Assembly: GCA_020630575.1 (NCBI GenBank)
Contig: JAHDBD010000010.1
Coordinates: 62,001-126,000 of the forward strand
DNA length: 64,000 bases
Direction of reading: 5' to 3'
Origin: Bernardetia sp.
GTDB taxonomy: Bacteria > Bacteroidota > Bacteroidia > Cytophagales > Bernardetiaceae
Part shown: piece by piece, positions 17,666 through 25,938 of the stretch
Layout: every line of letters starts with the position of its first letter
Numbering within the stretch: the first letter of the stretch is position 1
Notes under the pieces: generated by a model
The model's input: the letters and a program-made list of their open reading frames with translations, nothing else
Databases searched by the model: none
Told to the model about the DNA's origin: nothing
Translations under genes and position numbers: made by a program

Positions 17666-18409
17666 ATGATTTTAAGTATCGAAACTTCTATCCATATTTG
17701 TTCAGTTGCATTGCATGACTTGGAAGGAAATTTACTTGCCTTACACGAACTTCATGAGCAAAGAAAACATGCCGAACGCCTTACTCTTTTAGTAGAAGCT
17801 GTTTTGAATACTACTCAAACAAAATTTTCCGACTTAAAAGCCATTGCAGTAGGTTCGGGGGCAGGCTCTTATACAGGCTTACGAATTGGTGTTTCGACGG
17901 CAAAAGGGCTTTGTACAGGTCTAAATATTCCTCTTATCGGAATTCCTTCATTACAGGCGTGGTCTTTATCTATGATTGATTTGGCAAATGATTTGGAGAG
18001 TCAGACTTTAGCAAAAGTAGAAAAAGAACAAAAAACAAAATATCTACTTTGTCCTTTAATGGATGCTCGTCGTATGGAAGTTTTTACAGCTATTTTTGAT
18101 ACAGAATTAAATTATGTCTTAAATGATACAGCTTTAGTTATTGATGAGGATAGTTTTGGTAAACAACTTTCTGAAAACAAAATCTTATTTTTTGGAGATA
18201 ATGAAGAGAAATTACACAAGTGTAAAGCAGTCATAAATAATCCAAATGCCATTTTTATTTCCAATAAATTGCCTTCTGCTAAAGAAATAGGGAAATTAGC
18301 TATTGAGAAATTTAATCAACAAGATTTTGAAGATTTGGCTTATTTCGAACCTAATTATGGCAAAGAATTTTATACAACAGCGAAACAGTTACCAGTTACC
18401 AATTATTAG
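17666..18409 (+). CDS. tsaB: tRNA threonylcarbamoyladenosine (t6A) synthesis protein TsaB
   Basis: A 247-residue ASKHA-fold protein, the scaffold partner of TsaD and TsaE in t6A37 formation on ANN-decoding tRNAs. It shows the N-terminal MILSIETS strand, HAERLTLLV helix and the very conserved segment VGSGAGSYTGLRIGVSTAKGL (start and end given by residues 62-82). Length is usual. The last codons (…KQLPVTNY, stop) are encoded by a short repeated motif, GTTACCAGTTACCAATTA, that continues past the stop, so the extreme C-terminus may be repeat-derived. It precedes the barrel gene by 72 bp on the same strand. Confidence 0.93.
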   Translation: MILSIETSIHICSVALHDLEGNLLALHELHEQRKHAERLTLLVEAVLNTTQTKFSDLKAIAVGSGAGSYTGLRIGVSTAKGLCTGLNIPLIGIPSLQAWSLSMIDLANDLESQTLAKVEKEQKTKYLLCPLMDARRMEVFTAIFDTELNYVLNDTALVIDEDSFGKQLSENKILFFGDNEEKLHKCKAVINNPNAIFISNKLPSAKEIGKLAIEKFNQQDFEDLAYFEPNYGKEFYTTAKQLPVTNY

Positions 18410-18481
18410 TAACCAGTTAATTTCTGTATTTTTCTGAAAAATATTCTCCGTTCTCTAAACTCTAATTTCTATTCTGCAAAA

Positions 18482-20962
18482 GTGAAAAAAAATCTTCTTC
18501 TCTTTCTTATTTTCTCATTTTTTATAGGTTTGGTTTCTTGTGTTCCCACAAAAAATCTTGCACCCAATGAAAAGCTATTATACAATCAGAAAATAGAAGG
18601 AACTGATAAAGTAGATTCAGATGAACTAGCTGTTTATTATCGTCAGCAGCCTAACAGACGAATTTTATCTTTACCAATTACTCCTTATTTATATTTTTAT
18701 TATTTGGGAAAAAGTAATTATACAACTCAAGACTCTTTAAACTTCGTAAAAGATAAACAAGAATTAGAATTAAAATATGATAAAAAATTAGCAGAATATG
18801 AAAATGCGACTACTCAAAAAGAAATCAATAAAAGAAATAGAATTAGGAATAAATATGATAAAAAATTACTCAAAGCCAATGATAAAATAGAAAATGGAAA
18901 CTGGTTTATGCGTTCGTTAGGTGAAAAACCTACTGTTTTTGATACAACTTTAATGCAACAGACAGCCGATCAAATGAACTTAGCATTGCGTCAGAAAGGT
19001 TATTTTTCTAATACTGTAACTCCTCAAATTTCTTATCATAGAAATGATTCTCAAAAAGTAGTTGTTACTTACCAAGTATATGAAGGAAAAGCACAGCGAA
19101 TTCGGAATATAGACTATCAAATTCAAGATTCTACTATCCAACAACTCATTTTTTCAGATAGCAGTAATCGACTCTTTAATCAAAACACGAGATACAATGA
19201 ATCTAAATTAGCAGCAGAAAGAGAACGCATAACAACTCATTTGAGAAATAATGGATACTTTGACTTTACAAAACAGTTCGTTTTTTTTGATGTAGATTCA
19301 CTCATACAAGATGCTCCCTTTCAATCTGATATTACGATTGCTATCGAAAATCCATTACCTACTCTCAAAGATAAAAACAGAAAACATATACGTTTTGTAG
19401 TAGATTCTGTAAAAATGATTATTGATGGAAACGTATTTGGAGCAGTTCAGAGTACGCCCAATCGGTCAAGATATGATAGCATAAAATATGCAGAATACAA
19501 GCAAAGCTATTCAAAAAGGGTTTTGAATAATAAGATTCAGCTTCGTCCGAATGAATATTATAGCCAAGAGCATGAAGCACAAACACAACGTTCACTTACT
19601 CAACTAAACATGTTTCGTTTTGTAAATATGCGTCATGACACAACAGGAGGAAAATTTGTTACTACTATTTTTGCTAATTCGCATACCAAATATAATCTTT
19701 CTTTGGAAGGAGGAGTAGGGTTAAATGTGAGTCAGATTATACCAGGTCCTTTTTTTAGTGTTTCATTGCTCAACAGAAATACGTTTGGAGGAGGTGAGTT
19801 GTTAGAGTTTAATGGACGTGGTGCTATCGAATATCAAGCAGCTATTCAAGGATTAGATATAAATTTAAATCAGACACTTCGAACCCAACAGTTTAATTTT
19901 AGCACCAATCTTACTCTTCCTCAATTTGTATTTCCTTTCTCCAAGAAAATACAACAGCGTTTTGGAAAGTACAATGCAAGGACACAATTTCAAATAGGTT
20001 TTGCCAATACAGACAGACCCGAATATACACGTACAAATGCTGAATTTGCGATGCGTTATAATTGGAATAAAATACCTTATAAAACTTATCAAATTGATGC
20101 TATTGATGTTCTGCTTACCAATACCACACGAATAAATGAGGTTTTTTTAGAAAATTTAGAAGAATTGGCTGCTAATGGAAATAATTTGATATTTAATTTT
20201 AGCCGTTCGCTTACTACTACTGTTGGTGGAAGTTATACCTATAATGATAATTTATTTGATAGAAAAGTAGCTCGTTATTTTAAACAGTTTGCTGAATATG
20301 GAGGAACTTTTCTGAGTTTGACTAATAGAAATAGATTAGATTCAACTCAAGTACTAAGTGATACACTTACATTTTATCGTTTTTTTAGAACAGATACAGA
20401 TTTGAGATACTATAAGCCTATAGGTAAAAAAAGTGTTTTGGCATATCGTGCTCGTTTGGGAATTGCCAAACCATTTGGTAGAGAAAGTATATTGCCTTAT
20501 GAACGCTACTTTTTTGTAGGTGGTGGAAATAGTTTGAGAGCATGGAGACCTAGAAGATTAGGGCCTGGTTCATATTCTCCACGTCTTGCAAATGGAGATT
20601 ATGATACTCGCTTCGAACAACCAGGAGAACTTTTGTTAGAACTTTCCTTTGAATGGCGACGAGATTTGATGAAATATGTTGAAACGGCTGTTTTCTTTGA
20701 TGCAGGAAATGTTTGGATGATTTCGAATGATAATGCAAGACCAAATTCTGAATTTGCTTTTGACCGTTTTTGGAAAGAAATAGCACTTAATACGGGATTA
20801 GGATTACGACTAGATTTTTCTTTTTTGATTGTTCGTGCTGATGTCGGAATTCGATTGTACGACCCTACACTACCACTTTCTGAGCGTTGGGTAGGCAATA
20901 AACTCTTTCAAAGCCCCTTCCAAAACTCTGCTGTAAATATTGCTATTGGTTATCCTTTTTAA
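18482..20962 (+). CDS. BamA/TamA family outer-membrane protein (lipoprotein-type)
   Basis: An 826-residue surface-antigen (D15/Omp85) protein starting at GTG. The leader MKKNLLLFLIFSFFIGLVSC has a lipobox, so the N-terminus is probably lipidated, as in the TamL-type proteins of Bacteroidota. Residues 25-400 hold POTRA-like repeats (for example FFSNTVTPQISYH...VTYQVYEGKAQRIRNIDY), and the C-terminal half is a 16-strand-type barrel containing RAWRPRRLGPGSY, a variant of the VRGF-like motif, and ends in an aromatic strand. The likely role is assembly or lipid handling at the outer membrane. The start codon is GTG and no better ATG lies upstream. Confidence 0.88.
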   Translation: MKKNLLLFLIFSFFIGLVSCVPTKNLAPNEKLLYNQKIEGTDKVDSDELAVYYRQQPNRRILSLPITPYLYFYYLGKSNYTTQDSLNFVKDKQELELKYDKKLAEYENATTQKEINKRNRIRNKYDKKLLKANDKIENGNWFMRSLGEKPTVFDTTLMQQTADQMNLALRQKGYFSNTVTPQISYHRNDSQKVVVTYQVYEGKAQRIRNIDYQIQDSTIQQLIFSDSSNRLFNQNTRYNESKLAAERERITTHLRNNGYFDFTKQFVFFDVDSLIQDAPFQSDITIAIENPLPTLKDKNRKHIRFVVDSVKMIIDGNVFGAVQSTPNRSRYDSIKYAEYKQSYSKRVLNNKIQLRPNEYYSQEHEAQTQRSLTQLNMFRFVNMRHDTTGGKFVTTIFANSHTKYNLSLEGGVGLNVSQIIPGPFFSVSLLNRNTFGGGELLEFNGRGAIEYQAAIQGLDINLNQTLRTQQFNFSTNLTLPQFVFPFSKKIQQRFGKYNARTQFQIGFANTDRPEYTRTNAEFAMRYNWNKIPYKTYQIDAIDVLLTNTTRINEVFLENLEELAANGNNLIFNFSRSLTTTVGGSYTYNDNLFDRKVARYFKQFAEYGGTFLSLTNRNRLDSTQVLSDTLTFYRFFRTDTDLRYYKPIGKKSVLAYRARLGIAKPFGRESILPYERYFFVGGGNSLRAWRPRRLGPGSYSPRLANGDYDTRFEQPGELLLELSFEWRRDLMKYVETAVFFDAGNVWMISNDNARPNSEFAFDRFWKEIALNTGLGLRLDFSFLIVRADVGIRLYDPTLPLSERWVGNKLFQSPFQNSAVNIAIGYPF

Positions 20963-21015
20963 AAAAATCACATTAAACTAAAGATTATTTATAATCCCAA
21001 GTTCACGTTAGAGTA

Positions 21016-21510
21016 TTATCCCTTCAAAATTTTATCAATGATTTTTGTTGTAGAATATCCTTCTACAAGTTCTATTGTTTTGACTTCTCCTCCATTTTTC
21101 AAAACTACATCAGCCCCAACAATATTTTCTATTGTATAATCATTGCCTTTTACCAAAATATTAGGCTTAAGAGCTGTAATAATTTCTAAAGGTGTTGGCT
21201 CTCCAAACAAAATAACAGCATCAACAAAACTTAGAGCAGCCAAAAGTCGCATTCTTGCATATTCATCATTAATAGGACGTTCTTTTCCTTTATTTAAAGT
21301 TTTGACTGAAGCATCTGTATTTACTCCAATAACCAACTTTTTACCTAAGGCAGCCGATTTTTCTAAATAGTCAATATGACCTAAGTGTAAAATATCAAAA
21401 CAACCGTTTGTAAAGACTACATTTTGATTATTAAATTTCCATATCTCAACCTTTTTCTGAAGATTTTCGATAGAATTATAAATTTTACTAGAAGTTGGTT
21501 TCATTTTCAC
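21016..21510 (-). CDS. rfaE2: D-glycero-beta-D-manno-heptose 1-phosphate adenylyltransferase
   Basis: A 164-residue nucleotidyltransferase equal to the C-terminal domain of HldE. Motifs: FTNGCFDILHLGH with the HxGH active site at 42-45, then RPINDEYARM, and LVKGNDYTIENIVGADVV near the end, which is characteristic of RfaE2 rather than of glycerol-3-phosphate cytidylyltransferase. It converts heptose 1-phosphate to ADP-heptose for lipopolysaccharide core. The kinase half (RfaE1/HldA) is not in the window, so the two activities are on separate genes. Confidence 0.92.
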   Translation of the reverse strand: MKMKPTSSKIYNSIENLQKKVEIWKFNNQNVVFTNGCFDILHLGHIDYLEKSAALGKKLVIGVNTDASVKTLNKGKERPINDEYARMRLLAALSFVDAVILFGEPTPLEIITALKPNILVKGNDYTIENIVGADVVLKNGGEVKTIELVEGYSTTKIIDKILKG

Positions 21511-21612
21511 TAAGGTTATTTTATATATAATTTCAAAATTTATCTAAATCTAAAAAAAAATAGACAAGAAACTGTAAAATAGTTGCTTGCCTACTAGAAA
21601 AAATAGATTTTA

Positions 21613-22128
21613 TTACTCTTTATCTTTAAAAACTCTCAAAAAATGAACTTTTCCATCATTATAGCCTTCAAACTTTATTAAAACAGAATCCTCTTCAATT
21701 CCTTTTATCATTCCTTGTCGAAAACGAATTCCATCACCAAATAAAGCCCAAACTCTATCATTTTTCTGAATATCTACAGTATCTAATTTCATAAGTTCGA
21801 CAAAATCCCTTGAATCTGTGTCATTATCCATATATCTTAAATTGGTCTTTCCACCATCAAAAGCTACAATTTGAGCTAAATACCAACTATCTGCTCCTTG
21901 ATTAACAGCAACATATTCGCCTTCATAAAAACCGTTTAACGTATCAATAATAGGATTATCTATACCACCAACGATTTCAGTTTCCTCAGGTGTAACAACA
22001 ACTCTGCTTAATGTATCTTTTTCATTTTCAGCAAAGGAGGCATCTTTTGTGGGGCTACAAGAGCTAAAAATTACGAAGAAAGAAAATAAAAATAACAAAA
22101 GTGATTTTTTGAAAAAATGTGTCATCAT
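21613..22128 (-). CDS. Lipoprotein with two Tudor/SH3-like repeats, unknown function
   Basis: A 171-residue protein with a clear lipoprotein signal (hydrophobic residues 9-21, SSC with Cys24). After an acidic linker, two similar modules follow: EGEYVAVNQGADSWYLAQIV...LRYMDND and KNDRVWALFGDGIRFRQGMI...IKFEGYND. The pattern of G-x-x-V-x-A, an aromatic-rich turn, x-A-x-I-x, then a final strand with an aromatic and Asp is that of small Tudor/Agenet-like barrels. Their presence on a lipoprotein is unusual. I know no function. It lies upstream of rfaE2 on the same strand (about 100 bp apart). Confidence 0.65.
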   Translation of the reverse strand: MMTHFFKKSLLLFLFSFFVIFSSCSPTKDASFAENEKDTLSRVVVTPEETEIVGGIDNPIIDTLNGFYEGEYVAVNQGADSWYLAQIVAFDGGKTNLRYMDNDTDSRDFVELMKLDTVDIQKNDRVWALFGDGIRFRQGMIKGIEEDSVLIKFEGYNDGKVHFLRVFKDKE

Positions 22129-22424
22129 AAAAAATAATAAGTGTTAATAAAGGTATTTTAATACTATACTATTTTGATAGATAAATTGTTGGATTTAATT
22201 TAAAATTTCTTCTTAAATAGGCAAATTTACAACTTGTCAGGTTAGATAATATTATTTTCTAATTGTGTCAAAAAACATGTTTTGCTTTTTGGAGAGAAGT
22301 TATATTTGAGATAATTTTGCTCTCATTAATAAATACTGAAACAGTATATCTTGCTATTTTAATAACAAAGCTGTGCTAGGTCTCATATCCTAAACATAGC
22401 TGTAAAACAGAGTAAAAGCAATAA

Positions 22425-23063
22425 ATGGAAAATATTTCACAAACTGATTTCACTATACTATTAGATCTTTTTGGCACATTTGCCTTTGCAATTAGTGGTA
22501 TTAGATTGGCATCAGGAAAACAAATGGACTGGTTTGGAGCATACATTATTGGACTGGTAACTGCAATTGGGGGAGGAACATTGAGAGATTTACTGCTTGA
22601 TATAACTCCATTTTGGATATTGGATGCAAAATATTTTCTCACCACAGCAATTGCACTTATTGCCACACTATTATTTAAAGAAAAATTATTCAAATGGGGC
22701 AGTGCTTTATTTATGTTTGATACGATTGGACTCGGCTTGTTTACTATAGTTGGTATAACTAAAAGTATTGATGCAGGACTTCCTATTTGGGTGTGTATCG
22801 TCATGGGAAGCATCACTGGTTCTGTAGGTGGCATTATTAGAGACATATTGCTAAATGAAGTCCCTTTGTTATTTCGTAAAGATATTTATGCGCTTTCTTG
22901 CATTGCTGGAGGTGGAGTGTATTTCATTTGCGACTATTTTAACCTACTAACTGGAGTAACAGAAATAATAGCTGCTTTGACAGTGATTATTGTACGATTG
23001 ATAGTTGTAAAATTTCATATTCACTTGCCACAATTACAGCCATTAGATACTAAAAAAGAATAG
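22425..23063 (+). CDS. Trimeric intracellular cation (TRIC) channel family protein
   Basis: A 212-residue inner-membrane protein of the UPF0126/YadS-YicG family, now known as bacterial TRIC channels. Two homologous halves each contain the Gly-Gly-Gly-x-x-Arg-Asp motif: GGGTLRDLLL and GGIIRDILLNEVP. Seven membrane segments can be drawn. Bacterial members conduct potassium and other monovalent cations; the exact role here is unknown. It converges on the idi2 gene, with two inverted repeats in the gap. Confidence 0.9.
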   Translation: MENISQTDFTILLDLFGTFAFAISGIRLASGKQMDWFGAYIIGLVTAIGGGTLRDLLLDITPFWILDAKYFLTTAIALIATLLFKEKLFKWGSALFMFDTIGLGLFTIVGITKSIDAGLPIWVCIVMGSITGSVGGIIRDILLNEVPLLFRKDIYALSCIAGGGVYFICDYFNLLTGVTEIIAALTVIIVRLIVVKFHIHLPQLQPLDTKKE

Positions 23064-23082
23064 AAAATTATTCTCTAAGTTT

Positions 23083-23130
23083 CATTTTTCCATAGAAGAG
23101 GGTTTGTAAATCTAATTCTATGGAAAAATG
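23083..23130. terminator. Inverted repeat between convergent genes, probable bidirectional terminator
   Basis: CATTTTTCCATAGAA (23083-23097) and TTCTATGGAAAAATG (23116-23130) are perfect 15-bp arms with an 18-nt loop; the runs of A and T fall within the stem. Confidence 0.55.
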
Positions 23131-23138
23131 ACATAGGC

Positions 23139-23172
23139 TTTGTTGGTGTTTTAGCGTAGCGATACCAACAAA
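23139..23172. repeat. Palindromic element, GTTGGTGTTTTAGCG family
   Basis: TTTGTTGGT (23139-23147) and ACCAACAAA (23164-23172) enclose GTTTTAGCGTAGCGAT. On the opposite strand the element at 16335-16369 shares GTTGGTGTTTTAGCG and the AACAA end, so the two are copies of one dispersed repeat. Confidence 0.78.
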
Positions 23173-23193
23173 CACATAATTTATCTAACTAGT

Positions 23194-24270
23194 TTATCTA
23201 ATTCTCAAAAATTGTTTTGCTACTTTTAACCCGTTTAACTGTCCTTCTGTATAGGCTTGCAATTCTTCATAACTTCCTCTAGCGTGCTTCAAAAATCCTG
23301 ATGCTTGTCCATAAATTGCATCAAAATTTATTTTCTCTGTCAGATAATAACCATCCAAAAATGTTTTTACTCCTCCAGAAATAATTATTTGATTACATTT
23401 TATAGATTTACTAGTGTATTTCACTTTGTTTTTCAGATTATTATCATAATCAGATTTAATTTCATTACAAAAACCAACCATTTCTTCTGCGCTGTGTCCG
23501 ATATGAGCAAGAGGTTCGAAAAGACTTTGTGAAAGCTGACTACTTCGTTTGAGTTCTAAGAGAGCAAAGTTTGTTCCTCCACTAGCTGCAAAATCTACGG
23601 CTGCAAGAGGTAGGTTTAATAACTCTTCTAAGCTTTCTTTTCCAAACCCTTGTCCTACTTCTTTTACAATAATTGGATAATTTGCAGTCTGTAACAATTT
23701 TTTAATTGTTTCTAAAGGAGCTTTTTCAAATCTATCACCTTCTGGTTGTAGCCATTCTTGTAAAGGATTTATATGAATAATTAGTCCATCAGCTTGTAGT
23801 TTTTTTAAAAGCTCATCTATTTTTGGAGTTTGTTTTGTTTCAATGAGTTTTTCTAGCTGAGCAACTCCCAGATTTGCATACAAAGGTTGGTCACCAATAA
23901 ACTTTCTCACATCAAAATCAGGCAAACATTCATCATCGGTAAGCAAAGCTCTGCACGAACCCAAACCCATTCCAAGTTTGTATTCTCCACATACTTTTGC
24001 CAAGTTCTGATTAATTATTTTTGCCCATTCTGTTCCTCCTGTCATACTAGAAACCCACAAAGGCGCATTCATTTGTTTTCCTAAAAACTCAAAACTTTCT
24101 GTTTCTATTTTTGGATGTGCTGCCAAAACAGGTTCATAATAAAAACGATTATCTAATTGATTTTCGAAAACTTGTGCATCAAATGCAAGTTCGATATGGT
24201 CTTGTTTACGAGAGGCTGCAGTGGCGTCAGAATCAGTATAATTTCTTGAAGTGTTAGATAAGTTTTCCAA
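23194..24270 (-). CDS. fni: Type 2 isopentenyl-diphosphate delta-isomerase (FMN-dependent)
   Basis: A 358-residue flavoenzyme interconverting IPP and DMAPP in isoprenoid synthesis. Family signs are the N-terminal SRKQDHIELAF, LWVSSMTGGTEWA, the INPLQEWLQPEGDRF loop, IIVKEVGQGFG and the SGGTNFA phosphate-binding segment followed by IISGGVKTF. It is slightly longer than typical because of a 17-residue N-terminal lead (MENLSNTSRNYTDSDAT...). A strong promoter lies 62 bp upstream. ElbB, another protein linked to isoprenoid metabolism, is encoded about 7 kb away but in a separate unit. Confidence 0.93.
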   Translation of the reverse strand: MENLSNTSRNYTDSDATAASRKQDHIELAFDAQVFENQLDNRFYYEPVLAAHPKIETESFEFLGKQMNAPLWVSSMTGGTEWAKIINQNLAKVCGEYKLGMGLGSCRALLTDDECLPDFDVRKFIGDQPLYANLGVAQLEKLIETKQTPKIDELLKKLQADGLIIHINPLQEWLQPEGDRFEKAPLETIKKLLQTANYPIIVKEVGQGFGKESLEELLNLPLAAVDFAASGGTNFALLELKRSSQLSQSLFEPLAHIGHSAEEMVGFCNEIKSDYDNNLKNKVKYTSKSIKCNQIIISGGVKTFLDGYYLTEKINFDAIYGQASGFLKHARGSYEELQAYTEGQLNGLKVAKQFLRIR

Positions 24271-24331
24271 GTGAATTTATTTGGTTTTGGAATCGCTCAT
24301 AAATAAATAAACGATATAATTAATTTAATGA

Positions 24332-24361
24332 CAAAAATACTAAATCTTAGTTTCTGACAAA
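24332..24361 (-). promoter_or_regulatory. Promoter of the type 2 IPP isomerase gene
   Basis: On the minus strand TTTG (24361-24358), an 18-bp spacer and TATTTTTG (24339-24332) fit the Bacteroidota -33/-7 consensus, 62 bp before the ATG. Confidence 0.65.
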
Positions 24362-24548
24362 CCTTATGTTCTCAAAATTGTTAGAAATGAAAAGAGAAGA
24401 ATTTTGCATTTTCATCATTTTATCAAAAATCATTTTAATTCATTTTGTAGAATAGCAAAAAACCACGTACTTTACCATTTGGAATAAGAAATTGACTTTC
24501 TTATTTCATTCTTATTTTATTCTATTTTTTCTACTAAAATAAATTACT

Positions 24549-25571
24549 TTGGCAGCTTTTGGTTTTTCAGATAGTGGTGCGCCTGTTCGTATTGGCGTAT
24601 TAGGTGGAGGCAGTTGGGCGACTGCAATAGTAAAAATGCTCTCCGAAAATAATGTTCGTATAAATTGGTGGATGCGTTCGAAAGACGATATTGATTTTAT
24701 TCGTAAAAATCACAGAAACCCACGTTATTTGAGTTCGGCTTTACTTAATATAGATAAAATTACTCCTCTGAATGATGTAAAAGCTGTGATTGCAGATTCA
24801 AAATACATTGTTTTGGCTGTTCCTTCTGCTTTTATTACTGATGTTTTTGAAAAACTAGACCCCACTATTTTTAAAGATAAAGTTATTGTCTCGGCTATCA
24901 AAGGAATGATTTTGGATGAAAATGTATTGGTAACAGAATATGTGCAAAAAGTATTTAATGTTCCTGCTGATAAACTACTTACTATTGCAGGTCCTTGTCA
25001 CGCTGAAGAAGTAGCGCAAGAAAGACAAGCCTACCTCACTATTGGAGGAGATGAAGACGAAGGGGATAAATTCGCAAAACTTCTGAGAGGACATTATATA
25101 AAATGTCGTACAAATCCAGATTTGAATGGCATACAGTATTGTGCAGTCATTAAAAATGTTGTGGCTGTGGCGTGTGGAATGGCTCGTGGTCTGAATTATG
25201 GAGATAATTTTCAAGCTGTTTTGGTTTCAAATGCTGTTCAAGAAGCCAAACGTTTTTTAGATAAAGCCTATCCTTTGAAAGAAAGAGATATTAATGCTTC
25301 TGCATATTTAGGCGATTTACTTGTAACTTCTTATTCTCAATTTAGTAGAAATCGTACCTTTGGAAATATGATAGGACGTGGTTATACTGTAAAGTCTGCT
25401 CAAATTGAAATGGGAATGGTAGCCGAAGGATACTATGCTGTAAAGGGTTTGTATGATGTTACCAAAAAACATAAAGTAGATATGCCAATTATTAAAGCTG
25501 TTTACAATACACTTTATGAAAAAATTTCGCCTGCAATTGAGTTTAGGATTTTAAAAGATTCTTTACAGTAG
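24549..25571 (+). CDS. gpsA: NAD(P)-dependent glycerol-3-phosphate dehydrogenase
   Basis: A 340-residue cytoplasmic dehydrogenase that makes sn-glycerol 3-phosphate for phospholipids. It has the N-terminal Rossmann loop VLGGGSWATAIVK, the catalytic-helix region GPCHAEEVAQERQAY, KNVVAVACGMARGLNYGDN and RTFGNMIGRGY. Start: there is no ATG. An in-frame stop at 24540-24542 leaves only ATT ACT before the TTG at 24549, so TTG is the probable start (MAAFGFSDSGAPVRIGVLGGG). Length is normal. The palindromic element B follows its stop. Confidence 0.93.
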   Translation: MAAFGFSDSGAPVRIGVLGGGSWATAIVKMLSENNVRINWWMRSKDDIDFIRKNHRNPRYLSSALLNIDKITPLNDVKAVIADSKYIVLAVPSAFITDVFEKLDPTIFKDKVIVSAIKGMILDENVLVTEYVQKVFNVPADKLLTIAGPCHAEEVAQERQAYLTIGGDEDEGDKFAKLLRGHYIKCRTNPDLNGIQYCAVIKNVVAVACGMARGLNYGDNFQAVLVSNAVQEAKRFLDKAYPLKERDINASAYLGDLLVTSYSQFSRNRTFGNMIGRGYTVKSAQIEMGMVAEGYYAVKGLYDVTKKHKVDMPIIKAVYNTLYEKISPAIEFRILKDSLQ

Positions 25572-25938
25572 ATTTAGATTAGTACACCGTTTAAAAGTTT
25601 CGCAATGTTTTTTTTGTGTTCAACTCCTCAGAGGCTAAACGAAACACTTCCTCAGAAGCGTGATTTATTTGTTTAAATCATGATGCTTCTGAGGAAGCGA
25701 AACATTCAGTTATGAGCAACTGAATGCACAACAAAATAAAAACTGTACTATTTTTGCCCATTATTGGCAGAGTTGAAAGGTAAAAAGGAGCTAAACTAGC
25801 TGACATTGTTTTCTACTTCTAAACGGCTTTAGCTCTTAATAAAGTTAAAAGTGTCTGATAAAAATAAAACAATCAATTCAAAAAATAGGTTTGATTCGCT
25901 ATAACTATTAAAAAAAAATAATTCGTAATTTTATCAAA
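25572..25938. other. 367-bp gap after gpsA
   Basis: It holds element B in its first half. The rest (25751-25938) is AT-rich with nothing I can name except an AGCTAAACTAGCT near-palindrome around 25791. Confidence 0.5.
25580..25750. repeat. Nested palindromic (MITE-like) element B
   Basis: TAGTAC (25580-25585) and GTACTA (25745-25750) bound a segment with two hairpins. The first is CTTCCTCAGAAGC (25647-25659) with its perfect complement at 25685-25697, plus TGATTTA/TAAATCA nearer the loop. The second is CATTCAGTT (25703-25711) with AACTGAATG (25718-25726). The order and words (CTCAGAA, CGTGAT, TTTAAATCA, GCTTCTGAG, AAGCG, CATTC, GCACA) match element A at 8232-8535. No ORF inside. Confidence 0.7.
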
